Positions 9,619-19,279 are shown, counted from the stretch's first letter. The stretch: DNA of 64,000 nucleotides from Stappia stellulata (GCF_020176715.1 NZ_JAIVMF010000001.1:587092-651091), one strand, 5' to 3'. The notes: a model not told the origin generated them from the sequence alone. Translations and numbers: made by a program.

Positions 9619-10382
9619 CCGACGACGGGTTCAGCGACTTCCGCGCGCAACTCGAGGCGCATCTCGACTGGTTCGCCGAACGGGGCTTGAGCGTTCCGGT
9701 CTGGTGGCGCGACGACGACGCCGTCGAACCGACGCCGGCGCTCGATCGCCTGATCGCCATCGCCAACACGCATGACATCGAGGTCTCGCTTGCGGTGATC
9801 CCGAGGGAGGCGACCGAGGCGCTTGCGGAGCGAATCGCGAACGAGCCCTTCGTCGCGGTGCTCCAGCACGGGTACGAACACCGAAACCATCAGGACAAGG
9901 CGCGCGGCGAAAAGGCGGCGGAGTTCGGATCGCGCCGCGATGCCGATGAGGCGATCCGTCTGCTGAAGGGTGGCTGCGAAAGGCTCACGGCCCTGTTCGG
10001 CCCGCGGTTCGTGCCGGTGTTCGTGCCGCCCTGGAACCGTCTGTCACCGCAGATCGCGCGCCGCCTGCCGGAGGCCGGACTGGTGGCCTCATCCACCTTC
10101 ACGCAGTTTCACCCGCGCGCCCTGCCCTATCTGCAGACCCATATCGACATGATCAAATGGAAGAAGGACCGGCGCTTCATCGGCTGGCGCTCGGCCGCGC
10201 TGCGCTTCGACTACCAGCTCGCCCGACGGCGCACCAATGCGGACGAGCCGCTCGGCATCCTGTCGCACCATCTGGCGCAGAACGACGCCTGTTTCGACTT
10301 TCTGGACAAGACCTTCGCCATCCTGCGGGCCCATCCCGGCGCGCGCTTCCTGCGCGCCGGCGCACTTCTGGCCGCGCGTTAG
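9615..10382 (+). CDS. Polysaccharide deacetylase-like protein (CE4/NodB-type fold)
   Basis: A 255-residue protein with the three landmarks of the CE4 deacetylase barrel: VWWRDDDAVEP (metal and catalytic Asp pair), QHGYEHRNH (the two metal-binding His) and FVPPWNRLSP (the catalytic-face Pro/Trp/Arg motif). There is no signal peptide, so it would act in the cytoplasm on a lipid-linked or nucleotide-linked sugar rather than on finished polymer (inference). It overlaps the preceding glycosyltransferase by 4 bases and ends in a 4-base convergent overlap with the methyltransferase on the other strand. Confidence 0.8.
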   Translation: MTDDGFSDFRAQLEAHLDWFAERGLSVPVWWRDDDAVEPTPALDRLIAIANTHDIEVSLAVIPREATEALAERIANEPFVAVLQHGYEHRNHQDKARGEKAAEFGSRRDADEAIRLLKGGCERLTALFGPRFVPVFVPPWNRLSPQIARRLPEAGLVASSTFTQFHPRALPYLQTHIDMIKWKKDRRFIGWRSAALRFDYQLARRRTNADEPLGILSHHLAQNDACFDFLDKTFAILRAHPGARFLRAGALLAAR

Positions 10383-10969
10383 ATCGCCGGCCTGACCAGA
10401 CGCAACCGCCAGGTGACGTTCTTCTTGTCGGAGGTCAGCCGGTAGTCGTCGAGAACGTCCCACTCCACACCGTCGGTGGCTTCCCACAGGCGGGAAATCA
10501 GGCGGTTGGCACCGGATTCAAGGCGTTTGGGCGAATACATCGACACGGCAATCACGCCGCCCGGCGCCAGAAACGGAACGTAGCGCGCAACTGCAGCGGC
10601 CGGATCGTCGGAGAAATGCAGCACCTCGTTGAAGACGATGGCGGAGAAGGTCTCGCCCTCCTCCGGCGTAAAGGTGTGCAGATCGCCGGCGCGCAGCGAG
10701 GCGAGGTCGGGATCGACATTGGCGATGTTGAGCGCGGCCGGCGCCAGATCGACGCCGACATAGCGCTTGATACCCATCGGCTGCAGGCGCTCGTAGAGCA
10801 GCCCCTCGCCGCAGCCGATGTCGAGCACGCTGTCGAGCGTCTCCGTCAGCGACAGCCACATGCCGATGATGCCATAGCGACCGCTTTCGGGCAGATCGCG
10901 CAGGAACGACCAGCGTCCGGCCCGGTATTCCTCGTCCCAGCCGTCAGCGGTCGATGCGTTCTTCGCCAT
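10379..10969 (-). CDS. Class I SAM-dependent methyltransferase (NodS-like)
   Basis: A 196-residue Rossmann methyltransferase. SVLDIGCGEGLLYERL is the SAM-binding motif I, YVGVDLAPAAL the acidic ribose-binding strand, and IVFNEVLHF motif IV. Length and layout resemble NodS-type small-molecule methyltransferases. The start is ATG 10969 behind GGAGACGAGA. It lies 43 bases downstream of the importer permease on the same strand, so it is probably the last gene of that operon, although it physically abuts the glycan operon and could serve either. Confidence 0.8.
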   Translation of the reverse strand: MAKNASTADGWDEEYRAGRWSFLRDLPESGRYGIIGMWLSLTETLDSVLDIGCGEGLLYERLQPMGIKRYVGVDLAPAALNIANVDPDLASLRAGDLHTFTPEEGETFSAIVFNEVLHFSDDPAAAVARYVPFLAPGGVIAVSMYSPKRLESGANRLISRLWEATDGVEWDVLDDYRLTSDKKNVTWRLRLVRPAI

Positions 10970-11012
10970 TCTCGTCTCCGGTTTGCCAGCACACGCCCCC
11001 GCGCGTTCCGCC

Positions 11013-12185
11013 TCACTTATACGGGTCGGCGGCATCACGCAAACCGTCGCCGAGGAAATTGAACGCAAGAACGACGATGATGATGGGGACAACCGGCGCC
11101 ATCAGCCACGGATAGACCACAACGACCGAGATATCCTGCGCCTCGTTGAGCAGCACGCCCCAGGACACCGCCGGGCGCCGCAGCCCGAGATTGAGGTAGG
11201 AGAGCGCCGTCTCGCCCAGGATCATCGCCGGAATCGATAGCGAGGCGGAGGCGATGATGTGGCTGGTGAAACCCGGCAGCAGATGTTTGCGGATCACGCG
11301 CGAGGGGGTGGCGCCCATCAGTGTCGCGGCGCGGGCATATTCCTCCTCGCGCAGCGCGAGCAGCTTCGATCTCACCGCGCGTGCAAGCCCCGGCCAGTCG
11401 AGCAGCCCGAGGATCACGGTGATGCCGAGATAGATCCACACCGGCGACCAGGTGACGGGAAGTGCTGCGGACAACGCCATCCACAGGGGAAGCTCCGGCA
11501 GCGAGCGCAGGATCTCGATCACGCGCTGGACCAGGCTGTCGATGATGCCGCCGAAGAAGCCGGCGATCCCGCCGAAGAACAGGCCGAGCACGATGGAGAT
11601 GGTCACGCCGACCAGACCGACGGTGAGCGACAGGCGCGCGCCGTAGACCAGCCCGGAAAAAACGTCGCGGCCCAGCCTGTCCGTGCCGAGCAGGAAGAGC
11701 GTGCCGCCTTCCGCCGGACAGAACAGGCGGAAACTGCCATCGATCAGGCCCCAGAACTTGTACTGCGACCCGAAACAGAAAAACCGGATCGGCTGCACGT
11801 CGGTCCGGTCTTCGGTGAAGACCCAGCGCACCGTTTCCAGATCGACGCTTGCCTCCAGTCCATAGACGAAGGGACCGACAAACCGGCCTTCATGGAAGAG
11901 ATGGACGGCCTGCGGCGGCGAATAGAGGTGATCGTTCGCGCGTTCGTTCGCCGTATAGGGCGCGATCAGCTCAGCAAAGGGCACGGCCAGATAGAACAGG
12001 ATCAGGATCGCGCCCGACCATACGGCCAGCTTGTGGCGGCGGAACTTCCACCACATGATTTTCCACTGCGAGGCCTGGTAGTAGCGCTCCTGCTCCGGCG
12101 TGAGCGTCTCGGCCGCGGTCGGGTTGAACGGCTCGGGGTTCACATAGTGATCCCGATCCAGCGGATCGCCTCCCTGCACGGTCAT
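11013..12185 (-). CDS. Peptide-type ABC importer permease (DppC/YejE-like)
   Basis: A 390-residue inner-membrane permease of the oligopeptide/dipeptide family. A cytoplasmic N-terminus (about 50 residues, ending WKIMWWKFRRHKLAVWSG) leads into the first membrane helix, followed by an extended periplasmic loop with paired Cys (FFCFGS, FRLFCPAEGG) and LFLLGTDRLGRDVFSGL, then about five membrane helices with the EAA loop near EEEYARAATLMGATPSRVI. The start is ATG 12185, overlapping the stop of the upstream permease by 4 bases with GGAGG nearby. It would pair with the next permease to form the translocation pore. Confidence 0.9.
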   Translation of the reverse strand: MTVQGGDPLDRDHYVNPEPFNPTAAETLTPEQERYYQASQWKIMWWKFRRHKLAVWSGAILILFYLAVPFAELIAPYTANERANDHLYSPPQAVHLFHEGRFVGPFVYGLEASVDLETVRWVFTEDRTDVQPIRFFCFGSQYKFWGLIDGSFRLFCPAEGGTLFLLGTDRLGRDVFSGLVYGARLSLTVGLVGVTISIVLGLFFGGIAGFFGGIIDSLVQRVIEILRSLPELPLWMALSAALPVTWSPVWIYLGITVILGLLDWPGLARAVRSKLLALREEEYARAATLMGATPSRVIRKHLLPGFTSHIIASASLSIPAMILGETALSYLNLGLRRPAVSWGVLLNEAQDISVVVVYPWLMAPVVPIIIVVLAFNFLGDGLRDAADPYK

Positions 12186-13207
12186 GACGGCGCCTTTCCG
12201 CCCAGGCGGATGCGCGGGTCGAGCACGGCGAGCAGCAGGTCGGACACCAGCATGCCAAACAGCGTCAAGATCGCCACGAAGAGCAGAACGAAGCCGGAGA
12301 GGAACTGGTCCTGCGATTGCAGCGCATTGAGCAGGACCGGCCCGACGGTCGGCAGGTTCAGCACCACCGACACGATCACCGACCCCGACACCAGCGAGGG
12401 GATCAGGTTGCCGATGTCGGCGATGAAGGGGTTGAGCGCCATGCGCAGCGGATACTTGAGCAAGAGCCGGGCCTCGCGCATGCCCTTGGCGCGCGCGGTC
12501 GTGACATATTGCTTGTGCAGCTCGTCGAGCAGGTTGGCCCGCAGCCGGCGGATCATCGCGGCGGTACCGGCGGTCCCGATCACGATCGTCGGCACGATCA
12601 GATGCGCCAGGATCGACAGCGCCTTGGCAACGCTCCAGGGCTCGCCGATGTATTGCGGGTCCATCAATCCGCCGATCGACAGGCCGAACCATCGGTTGGA
12701 GAAATACAGCAGGATCAGACCGAGGAGGAAGTTCGGCGTGGCAAGGCCGATGTAGCCGACCAGGGTAAAGCCGTAGTCGCCCCAGGAGTACTGCCGCGTG
12801 GCCGAGTAGATGCCGATCGGAAAGGAGACGACATAGACGAAGAGGATGGTCGCCGTGTTCAGCACGATGGTAAGCGGCAGCGTCGGGCCGACGACCTCCG
12901 CCACCGGCTTGTCGTATTCGAAGGACCAGCCCCAGTTGCCCTGGATCAGCCCGTCGAAGCCGTGCGGTCCGGGCCACAGCCCGACCCAGATCAGATAGCG
13001 TTCAAGGAACGGGCGGTCGAGCGCGAACTCGCTGCGCATGAACTCCAGCTTGGCGATCGACGCGCTCTCTCCCGCAGCCCTCAGGGCCGCGATCTGATTG
13101 GAGATATAGTCCCCCGCCGGCAACTCGATGATGATGAAGGTCAGCAACGAGATAACCAGCAGCGTCGGGATCATCGTCAGGATCCGGCGCAGCACATAGA
13201 AGGCCAT
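12182..13207 (-). CDS. Peptide-type ABC importer permease (DppB/YejB-like)
   Basis: A 341-residue permease. The N-terminus MAFYVLRRILTMIPTLLVI is the hallmark first helix of DppB-type permeases. It continues with a periplasmic segment (FALDRPFLERYLIW), GNWGWSFEYDKPV, and the EAA loop around QYVTTARAKGMREA. It overlaps the second permease gene by 4 bases and follows the binding-protein gene by 46 bases. Confidence 0.9.
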   Translation of the reverse strand: MAFYVLRRILTMIPTLLVISLLTFIIIELPAGDYISNQIAALRAAGESASIAKLEFMRSEFALDRPFLERYLIWVGLWPGPHGFDGLIQGNWGWSFEYDKPVAEVVGPTLPLTIVLNTATILFVYVVSFPIGIYSATRQYSWGDYGFTLVGYIGLATPNFLLGLILLYFSNRWFGLSIGGLMDPQYIGEPWSVAKALSILAHLIVPTIVIGTAGTAAMIRRLRANLLDELHKQYVTTARAKGMREARLLLKYPLRMALNPFIADIGNLIPSLVSGSVIVSVVLNLPTVGPVLLNALQSQDQFLSGFVLLFVAILTLFGMLVSDLLLAVLDPRIRLGGKAPS

Positions 13208-13253
13208 CAGGCGACCTCCTGCAGGGGAATCGTCATGTTGCGTGTCAAACCCG

Positions 13254-15161
13254 TCATTTCACGAAGAACTCATCCATGCGGTGAATGCCGAAATGCGCAC
13301 CCGGGTCCCACCCGTAGATGCCTTCCTTCGGCACATTTCCGAGGTTTTTCACGACCACCGGCTGACGCACCTCGGACACCAGCCCGATATGGATCGTTTC
13401 CTCGGCGTGAATCTCCAGGATCTCGTGCCAGATGCGCTCGCGCTCCGCCCTGGAGGTCGAGACGAGCCAGGAGTCATAGAGTTCGATCAGGCGCACAGCC
13501 GGCGGCCAATCGGGCTTTTCACCGGTAAGGCCGTCGGTCTCGTAATAGTCGCCCCACCGCGCCCAGGACAGGAAATCGCCACGAACCGGCACGAAGTCCT
13601 CCGGCGGCATCTCGGAGGTGGGAATGCCGTTTTCGAAGCCGGACCAGACCGACATCACCAAAAGCCCCGAAAGCGCGCGCTCGCGCATGATGTCGCGCTG
13701 GCTCGGCTTGGCGAACAGGCGCACGCCGATGCCGCGCCACGTCTCGCTGACAAGCTCCAGCGCATCGAGCTGTTCCTGGCTTTCCCCGGACGCCTCGATG
13801 ATGATCTCCAGCGGCCGGCCGTCCGGCAAGAGCCGGGTGCCGTCGCTGCGGCGCTCGGTCAGCCCCATCTCGTCAAGAAGCGCATTGGCCTTGTCCGGGT
13901 CGTAGGAGGCATAGGCCTCGTGATAGTGCGACTTGTACAGCGGGCTCTTGGACAGGACCGTATCGTTTCCGGGCTTTCCGAAGCCCAGGTACAACACCTT
14001 GTTGATCATGTCGCGGTCGATCCCGAGCGACAGGGCGCGCCGGAAGCGGGTATCGCGCAGCACCTTGCGCCAGACCGGGTCGGCAACCGTCAGGTTCGGC
14101 AGGATCGAAATCTCCGATCCCTTGGAGATCGGCCAGAGATAGGTCTTGAACTTTCCGGACTTCTCGCCCTGCTTCAGGATCGTGATGTCGGAAAAGCCGA
14201 TGTTGCGCGCCTGAAGGTCAGACTCACCCGCCTGCGTCTTGGCGGGAATGATCTTTCCGTCGGCGACGGTCATGATCACCCGGTCGATGTAGGGCAACTG
14301 GTTTCCAGCCGTATCGACCCGGTGATAATAGGGGTTTCGCTCCAGGACGAAACGCCGCTCGCCATCGTCCGTCAGCCTGAGCCAAGGCTGCAGGCTCGGC
14401 AGATCCGGGTTCCTGGCGTCATACATGTCGTCCATCTTGTTGAACAACGACGCCCAGTTGCGCAGCTTGCGCGCGGCGGCAAGCTCGGCGATCTCGTCCA
14501 TGTCGCCGTATTTGGCGTGGAACTGCTTGAGATAATGCGCAGGCCGGTAGATGAACGGCGGACGCGACTTGGCCAGTTCCGGGGCAAAAAGCGGATTGGG
14601 CGCGTCCCAGGCGAACCGCACGGTCGTCTCGTCGATCACCTCGAACACAGGCGGCTTTCCGCCGGCCAGCATGAAGGCGGGAAGACCGGCCGGCTGCAGT
14701 TCCTGGTTCAACGCGATGTCTTCGTACCAGAAGCGGATATCCTCGCTCGTGAAGGGCGCGCCGTCCGACCACTTGTGCCCTTTACGCAGATGCAGCGTGA
14801 AGCGGCGATCATCCTCCGACACCAGATCCTTGAGGAGATCGGGAACGAGAACGAGGTCCTCGGTGTATCCGACGAGGCGCGCGTAGCCCCAGACGTTGAT
14901 CAGGCGGACGTCCTTCGAGCGGCCGATCAGGGTGTTGATCTCTCCCCCCGACGTGCCGATCTCGCGCCCGGTCGCCTCAAGGTCGACCACGAGAGGTTCG
15001 GCCGGCACCCGCTCCGCCACCGGCGGCAGGTCCTTGCCGACACGCTCCGCCAGTCCGGGGGTTTCCTTCAGGTCAAGGGCCGAAGCGGCTGTGCCGAGGG
15101 CCGTGAACGTCAGCAGTGCGATTGACACGATGGTCGAGGAAAGCCTCAAGCCCAGGCTCAT
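13254..15161 (-). CDS. Extracellular solute-binding protein, family 5 (peptide-type)
   Basis: A 635-residue periplasmic binding protein. The signal peptide covers about residues 1-29 (hydrophobic core STIVSIALLTFTALG, cleavage after AASA). The mature protein has the family 5 pattern: YTEDLVLVPDLLKDL, LRKGHKWSDGAPFTSEDI near residue 140, and FRRALSLGIDRDMINKVL. It is somewhat longer than DppA (about 535) and closer to YejA-type proteins. The start is ATG 15161, overlapping the ATPase stop by 4 bases. The ligand is unknown: oligopeptide or a related small molecule. Confidence 0.88.
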   Translation of the reverse strand: MSLGLRLSSTIVSIALLTFTALGTAASALDLKETPGLAERVGKDLPPVAERVPAEPLVVDLEATGREIGTSGGEINTLIGRSKDVRLINVWGYARLVGYTEDLVLVPDLLKDLVSEDDRRFTLHLRKGHKWSDGAPFTSEDIRFWYEDIALNQELQPAGLPAFMLAGGKPPVFEVIDETTVRFAWDAPNPLFAPELAKSRPPFIYRPAHYLKQFHAKYGDMDEIAELAAARKLRNWASLFNKMDDMYDARNPDLPSLQPWLRLTDDGERRFVLERNPYYHRVDTAGNQLPYIDRVIMTVADGKIIPAKTQAGESDLQARNIGFSDITILKQGEKSGKFKTYLWPISKGSEISILPNLTVADPVWRKVLRDTRFRRALSLGIDRDMINKVLYLGFGKPGNDTVLSKSPLYKSHYHEAYASYDPDKANALLDEMGLTERRSDGTRLLPDGRPLEIIIEASGESQEQLDALELVSETWRGIGVRLFAKPSQRDIMRERALSGLLVMSVWSGFENGIPTSEMPPEDFVPVRGDFLSWARWGDYYETDGLTGEKPDWPPAVRLIELYDSWLVSTSRAERERIWHEILEIHAEETIHIGLVSEVRQPVVVKNLGNVPKEGIYGWDPGAHFGIHRMDEFFVK

Positions 15162-17053
15162 GATACAGCCTCCTTGACGGATGAAAGGGGGGCGTTGCCG
15201 GCAAGGCCGGGTGCGCAGACAAAATGGCCCGGCTCCGTTTCGACAAGCGTCGGCGCCATGCCGTCGGTCAGTCGATAGGGGTGCGGCCAGGCATCGGGCT
15301 CCGACGCGCGTCCCGCGTCGAGCCTGGCGAAATCGAGCGGCGCGTCGAGATCCGGCTCGGGGACCGAATCGAGCAAGGCGCGCGTGTAGGGATGCAGCGG
15401 ATTTTCGATCAGCTCGCGGGTCGGCGCGACTTCCACGACCCGTCCGCGGCACATCACGGCGATGCGGTCCGCGATATAGTCGACGACAGCCAGGTTGTGG
15501 CTGACGAACAGATAGGTCAGGCCGAGTTCCCGCTTCAGGTCCTTCAGCAGGTTGAGGATCTGCGCCTGGACGGACACATCGAGCGCGGAGGTCGGCTCGT
15601 CGCAGAGGATGAATTCCGGATTGAGCGCGAGCGCGCGCGCGATGCCGATGCGCTGGCGCTGTCCGCCGGAGAAGGAATGCGGGTAGCGGCGCAGGAAGCG
15701 GGCGTCGAGACCGACCAGCCGCATCAATTCACGCACGCGTTCGGCGCGCTCCTCAGGCGTTCCGACCTTGTGGATGACCAGCGGCTCGGACAACAGGTCG
15801 TTGACCGTCATGCGCGGGTTGAGCGAGGAAAACGGATCCTGGAAGATCAACTGGACCCGCTTGCGGTAATCGAGAAGATCAGCGCCAGAGAGTTTGGAGA
15901 CATCCACCGGCCCGGCGCCGGCATCGTAGCGGATCTCGCCCTCGTCGATCTCGATCGCCCGCAGGATCGCCTTGGCGGTCGTCGTCTTGCCGGACCCGGA
16001 TTCGCCGACAAGCCCGAGGCATTCGCCGCGATTGACCGTGAGGTTGATGTCGTCGAGCGCCAGCAGCGCGTGGGATTTTCCGCCGAACATCCCGGCCTTG
16101 CGGGTCACGAAGCGTTTGGTCACGCCGGCGAGCGAAACGAGCGGCGTGCCCGGCGTGGCCGCACGGGTGCGCCCGCTCTTCAAGAACCCTTCCGCGTGCG
16201 GCTCGATGGGCCGGATGGGAACCAGCCGCTCTCCCGGCTCCATCCCGAACCGCGGCACCGCATTGAGCAGCGCCTTGAGATAGGCATGCTGCGGATTGCC
16301 GAAGAGCTGGGCGGCACTGCCCTGCTCCATCACCCGCCCGTGGTAAACGACGACGACCTCGTCGGCCATGTTGGCGACCACGCCGAAATCATGGGTGATC
16401 AGCAACATCGACATCTTCAGGGTTTCCTGGACGTCCTTCATCAACTTCAGGATTTCCGCCTGAATGGTGACGTCCAGGGCCGTTGTCGGTTCGTCGGCGA
16501 TCAGGAGTGCGGGATGGCAGATCATCGCCATGGCGATCATCGCGCGCTGGCGCAAGCCGCCCGACAACTCGAAGGGATAGGCATCCAGGCCGCGCACGGG
16601 ATCGGGAAAGCGGACCAGGCTCAGCATTTCGCGGGTGAGTTCACGCGCTTCCGCCGGCCCGGCGCCGCGATGAAGTTGGGCTGCCTCGCCAATCTGGTCG
16701 CCAATCGTATGCAGCGGCGACAGCGAGGTCATCGGCTCCTGGAAGATGATGGCGATCCGGTTGCCGCGGATGGCGCGCAAGGTCGCCCCCTTGCGATCGA
16801 GCTGCGCGATATCGACCGGCGCCCCATCGGTCGCCGGATCCCGGAACAGGACGCGCCCGCCGGTGACATGCGCCTTTTCCGGCAAAAGACCCATGATGGT
16901 CTGCGACACGACGGTCTTTCCGGACCCTGATTCGCCAACAAGCGCGACGGTCCGGTTTTCCGGCACGGAAAAGGACACTCCGTTCACCGCGCGGGCGCGT
17001 CCTTCCGGGGTCACAAAATCGACGCTCAGATCGTCGACCGTCAGCACATCCAC
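15158..17053 (-). CDS. ABC importer ATPase with two fused nucleotide-binding domains (DppD-DppF / YejF-like)
   Basis: A 631-residue protein made of two tandem ATPase domains. The first has Walker A GESGSGKT, signature [14 protein letters not shown] and Walker [13 protein letters not shown]. The second has [32 protein letters not shown] and [12 protein letters not shown]. Both end in the oligopeptide-family C-terminal extension ([26 protein letters not shown]). The start taken is GTG 17053 behind a GGAGGAGGG stretch; an in-frame start at 17113 would add 20 residues. It is the first gene of the importer operon and lies downstream of a CRP-like palindrome. Confidence 0.9.
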   Translation of the reverse strand: MDVLTVDDLSVDFVTPEGRARAVNGVSFSVPENRTVALVGESGSGKTVVSQTIMGLLPEKAHVTGGRVLFRDPATDGAPVDIAQLDRKGATLRAIRGNRIAIIFQEPMTSLSPLHTIGDQIGEAAQLHRGAGPAEARELTREMLSLVRFPDPVRGLDAYPFELSGGLRQRAMIAMAMICHPALLIADEPTTALDVTIQAEILKLMKDVQETLKMSMLLITHDFGVVANMADEVVVVYHGRVMEQGSAAQLFGNPQHAYLKALLNAVPRFGMEPGERLVPIRPIEPHAEGFLKSGRTRAATPGTPLVSLAGVTKRFVTRKAGMFGGKSHALLALDDINLTVNRGECLGLVGESGSGKTTTAKAILRAIEIDEGEIRYDAGAGPVDVSKLSGADLLDYRKRVQLIFQDPFSSLNPRMTVNDLLSEPLVIHKVGTPEERAERVRELMRLVGLDARFLRRYPHSFSGGQRQRIGIARALALNPEFILCDEPTSALDVSVQAQILNLLKDLKRELGLTYLFVSHNLAVVDYIADRIAVMCRGRVVEVAPTRELIENPLHPYTRALLDSVPEPDLDAPLDFARLDAGRASEPDAWPHPYRLTDGMAPTLVETEPGHFVCAPGLAGNAPLSSVKEAVS

Positions 17054-17173
17054 GTAAACCGCCCTCCTCCCGGCGAAATCGCATTGGCGCGAGGAACGGA
17101 CTACCGCTTGCAAAAAGCGTCCTGTCGGCTCCCCAGCCTCACCGACACAGTGTCACGGCGACTTTAAAGACAA

Positions 17174-17187
17174 GTGATGAAAATCAC
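17174..17187. promoter_or_regulatory. CRP-type palindrome upstream of the peptide importer operon
   Basis: GTGA, six bases, TCAC: a perfect symmetric core matching the enterobacterial CRP consensus, with a full TCACA right half. It sits about 120 bases upstream of the ATPase start (17053) and just past the stop of the sensor cyclase. A second small palindrome, GACACAGTGTC, lies at 17144-17154. Seen in sequence; binding by a Crp/Fnr-family regulator is inferred. Confidence 0.5.
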
Positions 17188-17217
17188 AAAAGAATGTCTT
17201 GCGATTGACGGTGCATT

Positions 17218-19104
17218 TCATTCACCGGCAAGGCCGATGGGCGCCGGCTCTGCAACAGCATCCGGCGCTGCGGTCTCGTCAATGCGCCACACTGTGACCG
17301 CTCCGCTGCGACCACGCAACTGGTAGGCGCCAAGCGATGCGGCGCCCACCGGCCCGATCCGCGAAACGGTCTCCTCGCTCGCAAGAATCACCACCTCCGC
17401 ATTGGGCGCCACGTCCCGGCCAAGGGTCTGCAGGCGCTCGCACAGGTTTACCGCATCTCCCACGACCGTATAGTTCCAGCGATCGAGCGCCCCGACGTTG
17501 CCGACGACCGCCCGACCGCTGTGGATGCCGATACGCAGCCGGATCGGCTTGCCGCCAGCCTCGACGGCTTGCGCGTTTGCCAGCTTCACCTTCTGTGAAA
17601 TGGAGAGGCAGGCGCGGGTCGCGGCCAGGGCGTGATCGTCGCGCGCGTCCGGCGCGCCCCAGAAAGCGAGCATGCCGTCGCCGACGAATTTGTCCACCGT
17701 TCCGCCCTCGGCCTCCACGGCCGCGACCAGCAGAGCGAAATGGTCGTTCAAGAGCTGCGCGGTTTCCGGTGCCGTGAGATGCTCCGAAACCGAGGTGAAG
17801 CCGACGATGTCGGTGAAGATGCACGTCAGGTCGCGCTCCTGGGCAACGGCAGCGCTGTCGACACCGAGGCGCATCAGCTTGCGAAACAGGCTGCGCGGCA
17901 CATAGGTGTTCATCGCCTTCAGGCCGATCACCATCGCGTTGAACGCCTGATAGACCTGATCGAGCTCCTTGATCCGGCTTCTCGGCAAGGGAGCGACCTG
18001 GTCGAAGTCGAGTGCGCCGACATGTTCCGCGCGCCTAGCGATTTCCGACAGCGGCCGCGCCGCCCGGCGCACGAGAAGAATCGACAGCCCCAGCGCAATC
18101 ACAATCGACACCAGCCCGACCACGGCAGACCCGAACAGGCGCCGCACCTCGCGCGAGATGCTGGATGCCTCGTAATACTGGCCCACCGTCCACACACCGG
18201 GACCGTAGCCGGCGATGGTTTTGGTCATGGACAGATAGTTGGGCCCGTCCTCAGGCGTTTCCAGATCACGCACATCGACGCCGGCGGCGCTCGCGCGGCG
18301 GAAATTGTCGAGGCGCGGGCTTGTCCTGAGGCGTTGAAGGGCGACATCGCCAAGTTCCTCGATCGTCGCCGGCAACATCGCCGGCCGGCCGTCGATCTGC
18401 GGAAGACGTTCCAGGTCCGAATGCGCAATGACCTCGTCGCCATCGGCAATGATGAAAACGGTCGCGAAGGGACCGTCGTCGAGCTGGCGCACCGTGTTTC
18501 CGATCTCCTCGGTCGAGACGGCGGCCGTGAGATAGCCGGACAGTTGTCCCTCTTGCACGAGCGGCACGGTGACATTCGCATAAAGCGCACCGTCGGACTC
18601 CATCAGCGGGCCCCAGGTCGCCGGCGCATCCATGCCGATTTCGGGAATACTGTAGCGCGATGCGACTTCCGGCACCTGCTGGCGCTGAAACGGCCAGAGC
18701 TTTCCCGTTTCCGACCGGTAGATGCCGAAGGCCTCGCCGTCGGGGCGGGAGACGACCAGAACATCAATGGCGGGATTGGCGTTGACGGCGGCGAGCAACA
18801 CCGGGCGCAGCTCCGGATAGGCGGAGACGTCAAGCGGACGGTCGTCCATCTGGGTCTTCAAGCCGTTGACCGCACTTGCCGCAAGATCGAGGTGATCGCG
18901 CACCTGCCGTTCAAGAGCGCCGGTGGCCAGGACCGCCTTGTCGTTGAGGAGCGAGAAGGTGTTTTGAACGTTCGCGGTCACGGCAAGACCGAGCACGAGA
19001 AGCATGGACACGGTCAGCAGCGCGCCGAAAGCGGCGCCCACCAGAACGGTCATCGAGATCCCCCGCACGCGGGAGCGCCCATATTTTCTCAAACGCTTGA
19101 TCAT
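17218..19104 (-). CDS. Sensor-type class III adenylate/guanylate cyclase (periplasmic Cache-like sensor, HAMP, cyclase)
   Basis: A 628-residue integral membrane cyclase. Membrane helix 1 is at about residues 18-45, followed by a periplasmic sensor of about 270 residues that looks like a double Cache domain (ATWGPLMESDGALYANVTVP, then GPGVWTVGQYY). Helix 2 is near 325-345, then a HAMP linker (RPLSEIARRAEHVG), then the cyclase core. Catalytic residues are intact: metal Asp in FTDIVGFTS, the Lys and Asp in DKFVGDGML, the Thr-type substrate position in NYTVVGDAVN, and the Asn-Arg pair in NLCERL. The Thr favours adenylate over guanylate (family knowledge). It stands alone between the importer operon and a divergent hydrolase. 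Confidence 0.9.
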   Translation of the reverse strand: MIKRLRKYGRSRVRGISMTVLVGAAFGALLTVSMLLVLGLAVTANVQNTFSLLNDKAVLATGALERQVRDHLDLAASAVNGLKTQMDDRPLDVSAYPELRPVLLAAVNANPAIDVLVVSRPDGEAFGIYRSETGKLWPFQRQQVPEVASRYSIPEIGMDAPATWGPLMESDGALYANVTVPLVQEGQLSGYLTAAVSTEEIGNTVRQLDDGPFATVFIIADGDEVIAHSDLERLPQIDGRPAMLPATIEELGDVALQRLRTSPRLDNFRRASAAGVDVRDLETPEDGPNYLSMTKTIAGYGPGVWTVGQYYEASSISREVRRLFGSAVVGLVSIVIALGLSILLVRRAARPLSEIARRAEHVGALDFDQVAPLPRSRIKELDQVYQAFNAMVIGLKAMNTYVPRSLFRKLMRLGVDSAAVAQERDLTCIFTDIVGFTSVSEHLTAPETAQLLNDHFALLVAAVEAEGGTVDKFVGDGMLAFWGAPDARDDHALAATRACLSISQKVKLANAQAVEAGGKPIRLRIGIHSGRAVVGNVGALDRWNYTVVGDAVNLCERLQTLGRDVAPNAEVVILASEETVSRIGPVGAASLGAYQLRGRSGAVTVWRIDETAAPDAVAEPAPIGLAGE

Positions 19105-19279
19105 TCGGCGCGTCGATTCCTGCCCGTGCAGTCTTGAAAATCAGACGCACCTTACACCGGAAAGACGCACGGCGGCGACCCCGCCCGTCACGCGAGGGCA
19201 AGGGTCGGGGACGCGCATGCTCTCTCTGTACTCGCAGGCGACGGGCAGGTAAGACGGCAGATGAAACAGGAGCACCGGC

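Noticed and set aside
9615..10969. Treating the methyltransferase as part of the glycan operon
   Set aside because: It is on the opposite strand, convergent, and follows the importer permease by 43 bases; only adjacency links it to the glycan genes.
11013..12977. Reading the second permease as a 654-residue fusion
   Set aside because: The N-terminal part is an out-of-frame reading of the first permease; a clear ATG with stop-start overlap exists at 12185.
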